Of a stretch of DNA of 64,000 nt, positions 1 to 9,465 are shown piece after piece. The notes below the pieces were generated by a model. The model was not told the DNA's origin, did no database searches, and saw nothing but the letters and a program-made list of their open reading frames with translations. The first letter of the stretch is position 1, and every line of letters starts with the position of its first letter. The stretch spans positions 1 through 64,000 of the forward strand of contig CAZKMA010000010.1 of the NCBI GenBank assembly GCA_964553615.1. The letters are read 5' to 3'. The position numbers and the translations under genes were made by a program. The DNA is from DATKUC01 sp964553615. Its GTDB lineage: Bacteria; Spirochaetota; Spirochaetia; DSM-27196; DATKUC01.

Positions 1-35
1 ATCCCGGGTTGATCAGCGCGCAGTACAGGGGCAAG

Positions 36-818
36 TCATAGGGGAACGTCCGGCTTTCGGCGGCTTACACGAAAACCGGAAGCGGACTTGAACCGCTGAG
101 CCCGGTCGCGGGAAACAATGAGTCGTTCCCGGTCGGGCATTTCAAGGACCAGCTTACCGTTCGGCCCCGGAAAGACGCGGGATATCCGCTGCATGTTGAC
201 GATTGCATTCCGGTGGATGCGGAGAAAACGTTCCGGATCCAGGCTGTCCTCGAGCTTCTGAAGTGCAAGATCGATCAGGAATCGTTCATCCTCTGCATAC
301 ATGAACACCAGGCCGTCCTCCGCGCGGAAGAAGGAGACCTGCTCCATCTCGAAAACGCGATATTCCAGGCCCTTGCGGACCGTCAGTCGCTTGAGTCGCG
401 AACCGGATTCCCGGTAGTGGGTCAGGATGGAGAGTATCCTGGCTCGCTGATCGGTAGTTTCCCGCGAAGATCGGACGGCCTTCTCTATTGCCTTCAGAAG
501 TCGGACGCGGTTGTAGGGTTTCAGCAGATAGTCGGCCGCATTCACCTCGAACGCCCGTATTGCGTACTTGTCGTACGCGGTCACAAAAACAATTTCCGGG
601 GTGTGTGAAATCTGCTCGAGTACCTCGAATCCGTTCAGCGCCGGCATCTGGATATCCAGCAGAACCAGATCCGGCCGAAGCCGATCAATAAGTTCGGCGG
701 CAATTCGTCCGTTTTCTGCTTCTCCAACGATTTCTACCTCGGGAATGCCCGCAATCAACGATCGAAGCCGGTCGCGGGCGGGTTTCTCGTCATCCGCGAT
801 GAGTGTTTTCACTGACAT
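36..818 (-). CDS. LytTR-family response regulator
   Basis: Cytoplasmic DNA-binding response regulator of 260 aa. A receiver domain fills roughly residues 3-120, with the acidic pair D9/D10, the predicted phospho-acceptor D55 (LLDIQMP) and the conserved late lysine in LLKPYNR. A LytTR DNA-binding domain occupies about 140-245 (FLRIHRNAIVNM is typical of the fold). Its start overlaps the end of the LytS-like kinase gene by 10 bp, so the two are translationally coupled and form a two-component pair. Both are the last genes of a run that begins with a sugar binding protein, so control of that transporter or of related catabolic genes is likely but inferred. Kinases next to CUT1 transporters are more often paired with AraC-type (YesN) regulators, so LytTR is a less usual partner. 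The 35 bases downstream show no recognisable feature. Confidence 0.93.
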   Translation of the reverse strand: MSVKTLIADDEKPARDRLRSLIAGIPEVEIVGEAENGRIAAELIDRLRPDLVLLDIQMPALNGFEVLEQISHTPEIVFVTAYDKYAIRAFEVNAADYLLKPYNRVRLLKAIEKAVRSSRETTDQRARILSILTHYRESGSRLKRLTVRKGLEYRVFEMEQVSFFRAEDGLVFMYAEDERFLIDLALQKLEDSLDPERFLRIHRNAIVNMQRISRVFPGPNGKLVLEMPDRERLIVSRDRAQRFKSASGFRVSRRKPDVPL

Positions 819-2866
819 GCTTGCCCGCCGGTCTGCCGGTCTGCCGGTATCGAAATGCTGACGACCACACCCTGCGGTTCGTTTGGTTCAATCCTGATGG
901 TGTTGCCGTACAGTGTGCGCAGTCTGTTTCTCACGTTTTTCAGCCCGATTCCACGACCGGTGTGGAATGCGCGTACGTCACTGCCGCTGCCATGGTCGGC
1001 AATCTGAAATATCACATCCGTACCGATCCAGTCTGCCCGGATATGGATATGTACTCTTCCCTCGGAGTCTTTTCCATGTCGGAGCGAGTTTTCGACGATT
1101 GGCTGGAGCAGCATCGGTGGAATCGGGAGCGACTCCACGGCGCTGTCAATATCGTAGTCGACCTTCAGATTCTCGCCGAATCGGGTCTGTTCAATCTGCA
1201 GGAACTGTCGGATGTGGGTGAGCTCCTCGCCGACGGAAACGGTGTCCCGCTCGGTCGTCGAAAGTGTGTAGCGGAACAGATCCGCGAGCTTCTCCGTGGT
1301 GTTGACGGCAAGCTCGGGGCTGGTCTCGATGAGCTGGATTATTGTGTTGAGCGTATTGAACAGGAAATGCGGGTTGATCTGAGCGCGAAGCGATTTGAGC
1401 TCGGCCACCACGGCCTGCGACTTCAGCCGCTCACGCTCCCTCTTCATTCTCATTTTCCATGATTCGTTTGAAATGAAGAGCATGATCTGATTCTGCTCCC
1501 CCGGGAGCGGTTCGAGGAATCGCGCGGTAATACGAACCGGGATCTGGTTGCCGCTCCCGGAGATCATGGTTGTGGAATGATTCTCCTTCAATCGTCCTGC
1601 AAGAAGTCTGTCGTGAAATCGGGCGAAATCCTTGAAATAGTGTTGAAGTCCGTCCGGACCGGACAGGTACTCTATGGAATCTACTTCGAGGAGTGACAGA
1701 AGCCGGTTGTTGGATTCGACAACCGTGCCCTGGACATCGATCACGAGCAGGCTCTGATCCATTGCATCGAACACCCGGCTCAGTGTGGTGATTTTTTCGT
1801 GGATTACGTGGGACATGATATTGAACGTCCGACCAAGGACATCCTTGTCCGATTTCACTTCAATCTCCGCTCCATAGTTGCCGTCGCGGATCCATGCGCT
1901 GACCCGTGCGAGTTTCCGGAGGTAATTCGAAATCTCTCCAAGTGCATTTCCGACAACTCCCGCTTTCGGAATCTCGACCGATGCGCTGTCAATGTCACCT
2001 TCTGCGAGAACTCGGGCATGCTCGGACAGGGCGGTGTAGTGCGCGATCAACATGGTGACCGAGCGATCGAGCAGTTCGAGCTCATCGCCACGTCCGGAAT
2101 GCGGGGCCTCGATCGTCTGGCCAATGAACTCGGTAAGCTTCCTGCTGACATCAACGATGGGTCGGGAGATTGAGCGGGTAAAGAGGATGGAGAAGGTGAA
2201 GTAACCGATGAGAAAGAGACCGAAGAAGGAGAGGGCGAGCACGAGCTGGATGTGGATGACATTCTCGTACACCGCCGAGGTTTCTTGGACTACAATGTTG
2301 AACTGTCGGGTCATGGTGCTGCTGTAGATGGGAAAAAACTCAATGGAGTCGAGGACCCGGCGAATCGCGTAGGCATCCGAACGCTGCCGACTGCTTCCCC
2401 GGTAGAACAGTTCCGTCCACAGATGATTGAGTCGCTGCAGCCCCGGCTCCCGGGTAATCTCCTGGACAACCCGCTGGAAATTACTGTCGTCGATGCCGCT
2501 GATTATTTGCCGTATGTTATCCTGCGCCAGGCTCCAGATGCGATAGAGCGCCTCCCGGTGAGTCTTCAGCGGTGTCGGATAGTAGAAGCGAAGGTTCCCG
2601 CTCGAATGCAGACTTTCGAGCCCCGTCTGAAACTCGTCCAGCCGGTTCATGAATGTGGAAAAGCTGCGTCCATCGTCCCAGTTGTTCACGACATTATTAA
2701 GCGAAATGAGCATGTCGCCCCATGAGCTCTTTACCCGGTAGAGCCGGGTAAGATCTCCATCCGTGTGCGTACGAAGAACTCCGATGTACACGTAGGATCC
2801 GAGGAAAATAAGGAACACACTCACGAGTGCGACATAGCTGAGGAATATTCTGCGGCGAATGCTCAT
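809..2866 (-). CDS. LytS/YesM-type sensor histidine kinase
   Basis: Membrane sensor kinase of 685 aa. A first membrane segment lies near residues 9-30, followed by an extracytoplasmic region of about 170 residues. A second membrane segment near 200-225 (FFGLFLIGYFTF) leads into a HAMP-like linker, a PAS-like region (SLLVIDVQGTVVESNNRL) and a His_kinase domain with the phospho-acceptor motif QINPHFLFNTLN. A C-terminal HATPase domain carries NSLRHG and GIGLKNVRNRL. It lies 23 bp after the upstream sugar permease gene on the same strand and overlaps the LytTR regulator gene, so transporter, kinase and regulator are probably one transcript. The family autophosphorylates on the HFLFN histidine and passes phosphate to the partner receiver. 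The ligand is unknown; extracellular sugar or the binding protein is a reasonable guess from context. Confidence 0.93.
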   Translation of the reverse strand: MSIRRRIFLSYVALVSVFLIFLGSYVYIGVLRTHTDGDLTRLYRVKSSWGDMLISLNNVVNNWDDGRSFSTFMNRLDEFQTGLESLHSSGNLRFYYPTPLKTHREALYRIWSLAQDNIRQIISGIDDSNFQRVVQEITREPGLQRLNHLWTELFYRGSSRQRSDAYAIRRVLDSIEFFPIYSSTMTRQFNIVVQETSAVYENVIHIQLVLALSFFGLFLIGYFTFSILFTRSISRPIVDVSRKLTEFIGQTIEAPHSGRGDELELLDRSVTMLIAHYTALSEHARVLAEGDIDSASVEIPKAGVVGNALGEISNYLRKLARVSAWIRDGNYGAEIEVKSDKDVLGRTFNIMSHVIHEKITTLSRVFDAMDQSLLVIDVQGTVVESNNRLLSLLEVDSIEYLSGPDGLQHYFKDFARFHDRLLAGRLKENHSTTMISGSGNQIPVRITARFLEPLPGEQNQIMLFISNESWKMRMKRERERLKSQAVVAELKSLRAQINPHFLFNTLNTIIQLIETSPELAVNTTEKLADLFRYTLSTTERDTVSVGEELTHIRQFLQIEQTRFGENLKVDYDIDSAVESLPIPPMLLQPIVENSLRHGKDSEGRVHIHIRADWIGTDVIFQIADHGSGSDVRAFHTGRGIGLKNVRNRLRTLYGNTIRIEPNEPQGVVVSISIPADRQTGGQACQ

Positions 2867-2889
2867 CGATCTCTAGTTGTTTACCCTTC

Positions 2890-3705
2890 TTACCCCTTTA
2901 CCGCACCGGCAGTCAATCCTTTGATCATGTATTTCTGGATGAACATCGTCAGAACCAGCGGAGGTACGGTAATTATGGTCGCCGCAGCGGCAAGCCCGCC
3001 CCAGTTGATCTGCTCGTAGGATATGAACTGGAACACCGCAACAGGCACCGTCATGGTGTTGTCGCCGGAAAGAATCAACGAGAAGAGAAACTGATTCCAG
3101 GAGAAGATGAATGCAAGCACCGAAGCCGTGAAGATACCGTTTCGGACAACCGGCAGGAGAATTCGCACGAATGCCTGAAAGTAATTGCACCCGTCAATTC
3201 TGGCTGCCTCCTCGAGCGACTCGGGGATGTTCTCGAAGAAGTTGATCATGATCCAGATGATGAACGGCAGGGTAATGATCAGGTGCGTCGTAATGAGGGC
3301 CACGTAGGAATCTATGAGGTGCAGTCGTCGGAAAACGATGAACCACGGAATGAGATACGAAATGAATGGCACCATCCGCGCAATGAGGATGGTCACACCG
3401 ATTTTCTGCATCTTGAACCGGGCTATGGCGTATGCTGCAGGCAGCCCGAACAGAAGCCCGATGAACACGGACATGACTGCGACTACCAGACTGTTGAACA
3501 TGTAGAAGAGGAAATTGTTCTGGGCGAATACCGAACGGAAATTGTCCAGCGTCGGTGGGAAAAAGACCTTTGGTGGTATTGCCAGATTCTGCGCCTGGGT
3601 CTTCAGTCCCGTCATCAGCATCCACAGAAAGACGATGAGCGGGATAATGCAGATGACTACGACTCCCAGATAAAACAGTACCGTCTTGAGAAGATTACGA
3701 TTCAT
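2890..3705 (-). CDS. CUT1 sugar ABC permease, MalG type
   Basis: Inner-membrane permease of 271 aa, the usual length for the MalG-type subunit of CUT1 transporters. It has about six hydrophobic segments. The cytoplasmic EAA loop, which docks on the ATPase, reads EEAARIDGCNYFQAFVRILLP. The C terminus (IQKYMIKGLTAGAVKG) is typical of the second permease of such operons. A GAGGCAGAGGC stretch upstream supplies the ribosome-binding site. It follows the MalF-type permease gene by 13 bp. No ATPase gene is present in this operon; CUT1 systems often share an MsmK-type ATPase encoded elsewhere. The substrate cannot be told from the sequence. Confidence 0.93.
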   Translation of the reverse strand: MNRNLLKTVLFYLGVVVICIIPLIVFLWMLMTGLKTQAQNLAIPPKVFFPPTLDNFRSVFAQNNFLFYMFNSLVVAVMSVFIGLLFGLPAAYAIARFKMQKIGVTILIARMVPFISYLIPWFIVFRRLHLIDSYVALITTHLIITLPFIIWIMINFFENIPESLEEAARIDGCNYFQAFVRILLPVVRNGIFTASVLAFIFSWNQFLFSLILSGDNTMTVPVAVFQFISYEQINWGGLAAAATIITVPPLVLTMFIQKYMIKGLTAGAVKG

Positions 3706-3718
3706 TGCCTCTGCCTCC

Positions 3719-4582
3719 CTATGCTTCCGACCGTTTTCTCAAGACGGCCAACACGATGTTGACGAAGAGAACGATGGCAAAAAGAACGATGGCGAGACTG
3801 GAAGCCTGCCCCATCCGGAAGTAGCTGAACCCTTTCTGAAATATGTAGAGGTTCAGGTTCTCAGACGCGTTTCCCGGTCCTCCCTGTGTCATGACATAGA
3901 TGAGGTCGAAAGTCTTGATGGCGTCTATCGAACGTATCATCGCGGCCACGACAATTGCAGGGCGAATGAGCGGCAACGTAATGTGAATCAGCACCTGAAG
4001 AGTATTCGCACCGTCGACCCTTGCAGATTCGAAGGGATCGAGTGGAAGAGATTCGAGACTTGCCAGCACAATGAGCAGGATAAGCGGTGTCCACTGCCAG
4101 ATGTCGGTAATGACGAGAGATGGAATAACAAGCGACGGACTTGCGAGCCAGCGAAGCGCAGGCAGCCCGACCGACTTCAACAGGACATTTATGATTCCAA
4201 GATCGTAGTTGTACATCATTCCCCAGATCAGGGACACGGCAACCGGTGTTGCCGCAATAGGGAAGAGAAAAATGGTCTTCACCAGTCCTTTCCCCTTGAA
4301 CTTCCTGTTGAAGAACAGCGCGAGGAGCGTCCCCAGGATGACCTCGCCTCCCAGTGCCCCGACGGTAAAGACCGCTGTTACTCGGAGCGCATTCCAGAAT
4401 CGCGCGTCCTGTAGCAGGCCCACGTAGTTCTGCAGACCAACCCACTTCGGACCGGTCATACTGGACGCGAACCAGAAGTGCAGGCTCATGTATACGTTGT
4501 AGAGAATCGGGAAAACGACGATGACCGAGACCAGCAATAGAGCCGGCAGGCTGAAGGCGTATTTGACCCTCGTATTTTGCAC
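3719..4582 (-). CDS. CUT1 sugar ABC permease, MalF type
   Basis: Inner-membrane permease of 287 aa with six predicted membrane segments and an EAA loop (FESARVDGANTLQVLIHITLP). The YVMTQGGPGNASENLNLYIF stretch is a hallmark of MalF/UgpA-type subunits. Translation starts at a GTG preceded at 8 nt by AGGAG. It pairs with the downstream MalG-type permease to form the channel fed by the binding protein encoded upstream. A strong GC-rich hairpin separates it from the binding-protein gene. Confidence 0.93.
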   Translation of the reverse strand: MQNTRVKYAFSLPALLLVSVIVVFPILYNVYMSLHFWFASSMTGPKWVGLQNYVGLLQDARFWNALRVTAVFTVGALGGEVILGTLLALFFNRKFKGKGLVKTIFLFPIAATPVAVSLIWGMMYNYDLGIINVLLKSVGLPALRWLASPSLVIPSLVITDIWQWTPLILLIVLASLESLPLDPFESARVDGANTLQVLIHITLPLIRPAIVVAAMIRSIDAIKTFDLIYVMTQGGPGNASENLNLYIFQKGFSYFRMGQASSLAIVLFAIVLFVNIVLAVLRKRSEA

Positions 4583-4641
4583 GTGAATATCTCCTGAAGG
4601 GAAAATTGCTCACAGTTCTGCCGAACTCTCCCTACACGGGA

Positions 4642-4665
4642 ACCCCGGCGCCGGGGCGCCGGGGT
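4642..4665 (-). terminator. intercistronic hairpin after the binding-protein gene
   Basis: Perfect inverted repeat, half-site ACCCCGGCGCC, with an 11-bp stem and a 2-nt centre (in practice a 9-bp stem with a larger loop). It lies 30 nt after the stop of the binding-protein gene and 59 nt before the permease GTG. No clear U-tract follows, so it is more likely an RNA-stabilising or processing hairpin than a full terminator. Comparable hairpins occur after three other binding-protein genes in the window. Confidence 0.7.
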
Positions 4666-4695
4666 AGCTCGAGTCAGCGTTCGCTGAACTGCGTA

Positions 4696-6039
4696 TTAGT
4701 GAGTGGTAGCGATAATCTGATCCATCTGTTTTGCGGCACCATGCAGTGCCTTCGAGACGTTCTGTCCAAGAATGGAAGCCACAATAGCGTCTCCCACCGC
4801 GTCCCGGGTTTCTCCCACCGAGATAACGGGTGGGTTCCAGATGGGTGAAGCTACTTTGTAGCTCGCAAGAGATGCCTGCGTCCACTCAGGGGTGCTGTCG
4901 TTCTTCTTGAACACGGGGCTGTTCCATGCGGAGTTGCGCGCTGCGGGAATCCCTTTGAGAAGCCCCTTCAGCTCCATATCCTTGCTGGTCGCCCACTGAA
5001 TGAACTGCCACGCAGCATCCTTGTGTTTCGAACCTGCGTAGATTCCGAGGCTCCAGGCTGAAACGTGCGGGATGGATCCGGCAGGGCCCTTCGGGATGAC
5101 CGCATATCCTACGTGACCGGCAACCTGTGAGTTCTTCGGGTTTTCATACTCGGCCTTGAAGACGCTCGCATCGTAGATCATGGCCGCCTTACCCTGCATG
5201 AAGATTGAAATGCTCTCGTACCAGGAGTTGCTCGGGGCGCTCTTGGGTCCATACAGGCGAAGCAGCTTCCCGTACATGTCGGTAGCCGCAATTGCCTGCG
5301 GCGAGTCAATTGCCGCTTTCCCGTCACTGTTGAGCCAGGTTCCGCCGTAGCTGTGGACAAAGTCTATCCACTGGGATGTGGCGGCCGCCTTCTTGCCCCG
5401 GAGCGTAATGCCGTATGTCTGACCGTTGGAGTCTTCATAGATCTTTTTTGCCGCGGCAAGCAATTCGTCCATGGTCTTTGGGACTGCCACGTGGTACTTC
5501 GCCAGGATGTCCTTGTTGTAGGCAAGCAGCGATGTTTCGAGCTGGATCGGGATGGTGTAATTCTTACCGTCTCTGACACCGGCCTTGAGTGCTGAAGGAA
5601 AGAGATCTGCCACATCGTACTCGGGCCAGAGCGCCGACTTCGAGGTCATCAGCCCGTTCAGCGGAGCGAGCCATCCGGACTGTGTGTACTTGGCCAGGTC
5701 CTGGGCAGGCATAATCATGAACGTATCTACATCCGATGTTCCGGATACCATTTCAACGGTACGTTTCGTCCGGAATTGGCTTTCCGGGTAGACCGACATA
5801 GCGACCTTGATCCCGGTCATTTTTTCGAATTCCGGGAGATAGGGGCGAATAACATCTATCCAGGGGTGCTTATCTGCCATGAACTTGAGGGTCGTCCCCG
5901 AGTTGGCCTTCCAGTTGAACCCCGCAGACGACACCGCTGCGGTCTGAGTGGCCTTCGGTGCCTCCTTCTGGCCGTTTGCAAAAACGGGAATGACAAGCAG
6001 AGCGGATAGCGCAAAAGCTGCAATAATTCTCCTGATCAC
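4696..6039 (-). CDS. CUT1 sugar ABC substrate-binding protein
   Basis: Periplasmic solute-binding protein (SBP_bac_1 type) of 447 aa from the GTG at 6039, chosen because AAAGGAGAAG lies just upstream and the signal peptide then begins at once (IRRIIAAFALSALLVIPVFA, followed by NGQKEAPK). A longer ATG reading frame from 6144 would add 35 residues with no signal-peptide character. The body has typical family stretches such as DVDTFMIMPAQDL, GKAAMIYDASVFKAEYE and AWQFIQWATSKDMELKG. It is the first gene of a run with two permeases, a LytS-like kinase and a LytTR regulator. The substrate is probably a mono- or oligosaccharide but cannot be named. Confidence 0.92.
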   Translation of the reverse strand: MIRRIIAAFALSALLVIPVFANGQKEAPKATQTAAVSSAGFNWKANSGTTLKFMADKHPWIDVIRPYLPEFEKMTGIKVAMSVYPESQFRTKRTVEMVSGTSDVDTFMIMPAQDLAKYTQSGWLAPLNGLMTSKSALWPEYDVADLFPSALKAGVRDGKNYTIPIQLETSLLAYNKDILAKYHVAVPKTMDELLAAAKKIYEDSNGQTYGITLRGKKAAATSQWIDFVHSYGGTWLNSDGKAAIDSPQAIAATDMYGKLLRLYGPKSAPSNSWYESISIFMQGKAAMIYDASVFKAEYENPKNSQVAGHVGYAVIPKGPAGSIPHVSAWSLGIYAGSKHKDAAWQFIQWATSKDMELKGLLKGIPAARNSAWNSPVFKKNDSTPEWTQASLASYKVASPIWNPPVISVGETRDAVGDAIVASILGQNVSKALHGAAKQMDQIIATTH

Positions 6040-6242
6040 GCTTTTCTTCTCCTTTGAGTTGATTTGATTGGCAAGGCTATCATCCGCTCCGGAAGCGGGC
6101 AACGGAATTCGCGTGAGTCGTCGTTTTGGGCAGCTGAATCGCACCGACCCGGGATGAAAGGCCCGGCCGGCAGCGTAACGTGCCTGCCCGGTGGGTATCA
6201 GAGGTTGGAAACGGCCACGGCGAGCCCTTTTATTCTGTTCTG

Positions 6243-7946
6243 TTATCGGACCCCGTTGTAGTGACGTTCAAGAAAGGATTCGAACGCGTCAACGGGAAGG
6301 GGTTCGGTAAAATAGAAACCCTGAAGTGAATCGCACCCGATGGTCTTCAGTACGTCCACCTGTTCCTGAGTCGTAACGCCTTCGGCAATTACCTTCTTGC
6401 CGCGCAATTTGAGAAGATGCACGATGTATTCGAGAAATGAGATGTCTTCCGGGTGTGTCAGAAGCGACTCTATGAAGCTCCGGTCTATCTTGACAGTCGG
6501 GGCCGGCAGAGTACGCAAATAGGTGAGACTCGACTGCCCGGTCCCGAAATCATCAACGAAGACGTCTATACCCATATCCTGTATCATCTGCATGCGATGA
6601 ATCGCAATGTCGACGTTCCGCATTGAATCGGTCTCGGTTATCTCCAGTTTCAGTCGAGACGGATCTACCCGTAGACCTCCCTGTGTCAGTGCGCTTCGGA
6701 CCGTCTGGAGAAAACTGTCGTTTTCGAAGTCCCGGGCGGTAAGATTGACGGTAATGTAGATCGGGAACCGCTCCTGGATGCGTGCGACCTGGCGTGCTGC
6801 CGCAAACACGGCCCACCTGCTTATTGCATCCATAACGCCGCTCGATTCCGCCAGAGGCAGGAATTCGTCGGGTCGTACAACTCCCCGTTCCGGCAGATTC
6901 CAGCGAATCAGCGCTTCCGCCCCCTCGATGCCGCCGCCGATCTTCATGATAGGGTGAAAGTAGAGCTCGAACTGATTTTCTTCAAATGCATGGCGCAGTC
7001 TGCCTTCCATGGCAAAACGCTGGGATGCCTTGACCTGCATGCGCTCGTTGTAGGCCACGTATTCTATGTTTGTGCGTACCGCCTCGTTCAGGGAACCCAC
7101 AGCGCATTGAACGAGTGTTTCCTGGTCCTCGCCGTCCGCAGGGTACACGGCACTGCCAACCCGGCACACCAGTCGAACTTCGTCTTCTTTGTACCGATAT
7201 GGGGTCATTACCGCCTGCACAATTTTCTGAGCTACCACCTGCACATCGGATTGTTTTGCGAGGAAGGAAAGTATTACGGCGAGCTCGTTACCCTGGAATC
7301 GAAAGATGTGATCGCTGTTGCGTATCGCCTCCCGGATGCGAATTCCGGTATTTTCGAGAATGTAGTTGCCTATGCTGTGACCGAGGCGCCGATTTATGTC
7401 CGTGAGATTCTCGATGCCGATAAAGAGGATGCCTCGAAGTGAATTTTCTTTCGAATCCTGCTGAGCCTTGAGTATCTCCATGTCGAGCATGATCTGAAGA
7501 GATTTTCTGTTGAACAGGCCGGTCAGCGGGTCGCGATACTCATAGTGCAGAAGCTGTGTCTCGAGATCCCCGAGGCGGGTAATGTCGTGCGAATAGACCA
7601 GAGCGTGAGTTATGGTTCCGGTTTCATCTTCGTATGGATAGTAATTGACGTGCATGTAGCGCTGTTCGCGGCCGAACTTGAAACGCTGGATATATGAGAC
7701 GGATTCGCCTGCAAAGCACCGGTTCAGATACGCTTGAATGATCGTGTCGAACGTGTCCTGTCCCCAGACCTCGGCCACGCTCCGACCGACAACCGCGTCC
7801 CGATCCTTTTCAATTGCCTGACAGTAACTGTCGTTTGCGAGTTCGTAGATGAAGTCCCGATTGATGAGCGTTATGAAATCGCGCGAATGGTTTACTATGT
7901 ACTCAAAACGTTTTTCAATACAACCGCCGGCACGCTGTGCCTGCAT
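6243..7946 (-). CDS. PAS-GGDEF-EAL protein (probable c-di-GMP phosphodiesterase)
   Basis: Predicted cytoplasmic protein of 567 aa from the ATG at 7946, which has GGGAGG about 7 nt upstream; a GTG at 7991 gives 15 more residues without a good ribosome site. An N-terminal PAS domain (about residues 10-125, VGRSVAEVWGQ) leads to a GGDEF domain (about 135-295) whose active-site loop is degenerate (FQGNEL instead of GGDEF). It probably does not make c-di-GMP. The C-terminal EAL domain keeps AEALIRW, the metal-site loop DDFGTGQSSL, KIDRSFI and AEGVTT, so phosphodiesterase activity is likely. No membrane segment is seen. It is flanked by the sugar ABC operon and the TRAP operon on the same strand, about 136 nt from dctM, and is probably transcribed separately. 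Confidence 0.92.
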   Translation of the reverse strand: MQAQRAGGCIEKRFEYIVNHSRDFITLINRDFIYELANDSYCQAIEKDRDAVVGRSVAEVWGQDTFDTIIQAYLNRCFAGESVSYIQRFKFGREQRYMHVNYYPYEDETGTITHALVYSHDITRLGDLETQLLHYEYRDPLTGLFNRKSLQIMLDMEILKAQQDSKENSLRGILFIGIENLTDINRRLGHSIGNYILENTGIRIREAIRNSDHIFRFQGNELAVILSFLAKQSDVQVVAQKIVQAVMTPYRYKEDEVRLVCRVGSAVYPADGEDQETLVQCAVGSLNEAVRTNIEYVAYNERMQVKASQRFAMEGRLRHAFEENQFELYFHPIMKIGGGIEGAEALIRWNLPERGVVRPDEFLPLAESSGVMDAISRWAVFAAARQVARIQERFPIYITVNLTARDFENDSFLQTVRSALTQGGLRVDPSRLKLEITETDSMRNVDIAIHRMQMIQDMGIDVFVDDFGTGQSSLTYLRTLPAPTVKIDRSFIESLLTHPEDISFLEYIVHLLKLRGKKVIAEGVTTQEQVDVLKTIGCDSLQGFYFTEPLPVDAFESFLERHYNGVR

Positions 7947-8082
7947 CCTGGGCCTCCCCGACCAAACACTCGTTGCGTAAAAACCCCCCACCGAAGGACA
8001 ACGGTATGTGAAGGTGACGGTATGAGTATATCACGTTCGAGTTTTTTGCATATATATGCCGATAAATCCACCCTTTCGCTAT

Positions 8083-9465
8083 CTACAACATGTGGAACAA
8101 CCCGGGCAGGAAGAGCGAGACCTGTGGAACAAAGGTGAGAATGAAAAGAACTCCCATCATTATTGCGTACAGCGGCAGGAGCTGGCGCGTGGTTTTTTCT
8201 ATTGTGGTGTTCCCCACCGCGCACCCGACGAAAAGCACGTTCCCTACCGGCGGCGTACACAAACCGATCCCAAGGTTCACGAGCATCACAACGCCGAACT
8301 GGACCGGACTCATCCCGGCTTGATGTACAAGCGGCAGGAGAATCGGCGTCATAATGATAATGAGCGGGGCCATGTCCATGACGAGCCCCAACAGGAGCAA
8401 CAACAGGTTCACGAGCAGGAGGATGACCACCGGGTTCTTGCTGATTGCTAGGATTCCGGAGGAAAGCAGAAGGGGAACCTGGAGTGATGCCATAACATAA
8501 CCGAAGGCGGATGCGTTCGCAATCAGAAAGAGCACCATGGCTGTTGTTCGAACCGACCCCTTAAGGATTCGGCGAATTGCCGGACGGGTCATGTTCTTTC
8601 TGTAGAAAATTGCAAAAATCACAAGTGCCATTGCAACACCTGCACTTGAAGACTCGGTCGCGGTGAAGAAACCCATCACTATTCCGCCAACCACGACGAA
8701 TCCAACGCTGAGGACGAGAAAAGAACGCAGAAGGACCATCGGGATTCGGTCCCGTTCAATGGGCACACCCCGGGGGAATTTGCGAATGGGTGCCAGAATC
8801 AGGATGTAAGCCATCTGGGCGAGGCCCATGATAATGCCCGGAAGGTACCCGGCAAGAAACAGCGCTCCGACCGATACCCCGCCGGCCGCCAGCGAATAGA
8901 TAATCATGTTCTGGCTCGGCGGAATAATCATTCCTTCCAGAGATGAGGTGACGGTAATTGCGGTGCCGAATTCACGGGAGAATCCCTGCCGCTCCATCAG
9001 GGGGATCATGACCGTCCCGATGGAGGCGGTATCGGCCACTGCGGAGCCGGATATCCCGCCGAACAGCATGCTTGTCAGGACGTTCATGAGTGCGAGGCCA
9101 CCCGGGAGTCTGCCGATTATCAGATTTGCCAGCGCCAGCAGATCGTTGCCCATGCCGCTTTCGTTGACGATCTGTCCGAGCATGATGAAGAACGCGATTG
9201 CAACGAACGCGAATGAGTCTATCCCGCTGGAAAGGTTCTGAAATATTGCCAGCACGGGAAGCTGGATGAACATTGCGGTGAACAGCGCCGACAATCCGAG
9301 CGAAAAAGAGATGGGGGTCCCCAGGAGGATAAAAAATCCGAAGCTCAACCAGAGAAAGATGATCTGGGAGGCGCTCTGCGGAATGAACTGAACCCAGGGA
9401 GCATTCAGGATCTGTGAAAGCAGAAACGCAAGGACCAGCAGAAGGACGACAACCTTAGTTTTCAC
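8083..9465 (-). CDS. dctM: TRAP transporter large permease, DctM type
   Basis: Large membrane subunit of a tripartite ATP-independent periplasmic transporter, 460 aa with about twelve hydrophobic segments. Family stretches include GIDSFAFVAIAFFIMLGQI, GISGSAVADTASIGTVMIPLM and GLCTPPVGNVLFVG. The GTG at 9465 is chosen because AGGAG lies 11 nt upstream and the protein then starts with KTKVVVLLLVLAF; the first in-frame ATG is 93 nt further up and would add non-family residues. It overlaps the DctQ gene by 11 bp. TRAP systems import organic acids, usually with sodium; the substrate is unknown here. Confidence 0.95.
   Translation of the reverse strand: MKTKVVVLLLVLAFLLSQILNAPWVQFIPQSASQIIFLWLSFGFFILLGTPISFSLGLSALFTAMFIQLPVLAIFQNLSSGIDSFAFVAIAFFIMLGQIVNESGMGNDLLALANLIIGRLPGGLALMNVLTSMLFGGISGSAVADTASIGTVMIPLMERQGFSREFGTAITVTSSLEGMIIPPSQNMIIYSLAAGGVSVGALFLAGYLPGIIMGLAQMAYILILAPIRKFPRGVPIERDRIPMVLLRSFLVLSVGFVVVGGIVMGFFTATESSSAGVAMALVIFAIFYRKNMTRPAIRRILKGSVRTTAMVLFLIANASAFGYVMASLQVPLLLSSGILAISKNPVVILLLVNLLLLLLGLVMDMAPLIIIMTPILLPLVHQAGMSPVQFGVVMLVNLGIGLCTPPVGNVLFVGCAVGNTTIEKTTRQLLPLYAIMMGVLFILTFVPQVSLFLPGLFHML

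Noticed and set aside
8048..8059. Perfect palindrome GCATATATATGC after dctM
   Set aside because: On the dctM RNA it is followed by A residues, not a U-tract, and the stem is AT-rich, so I do not call it a terminator. It could be a binding site, but nothing else supports this.
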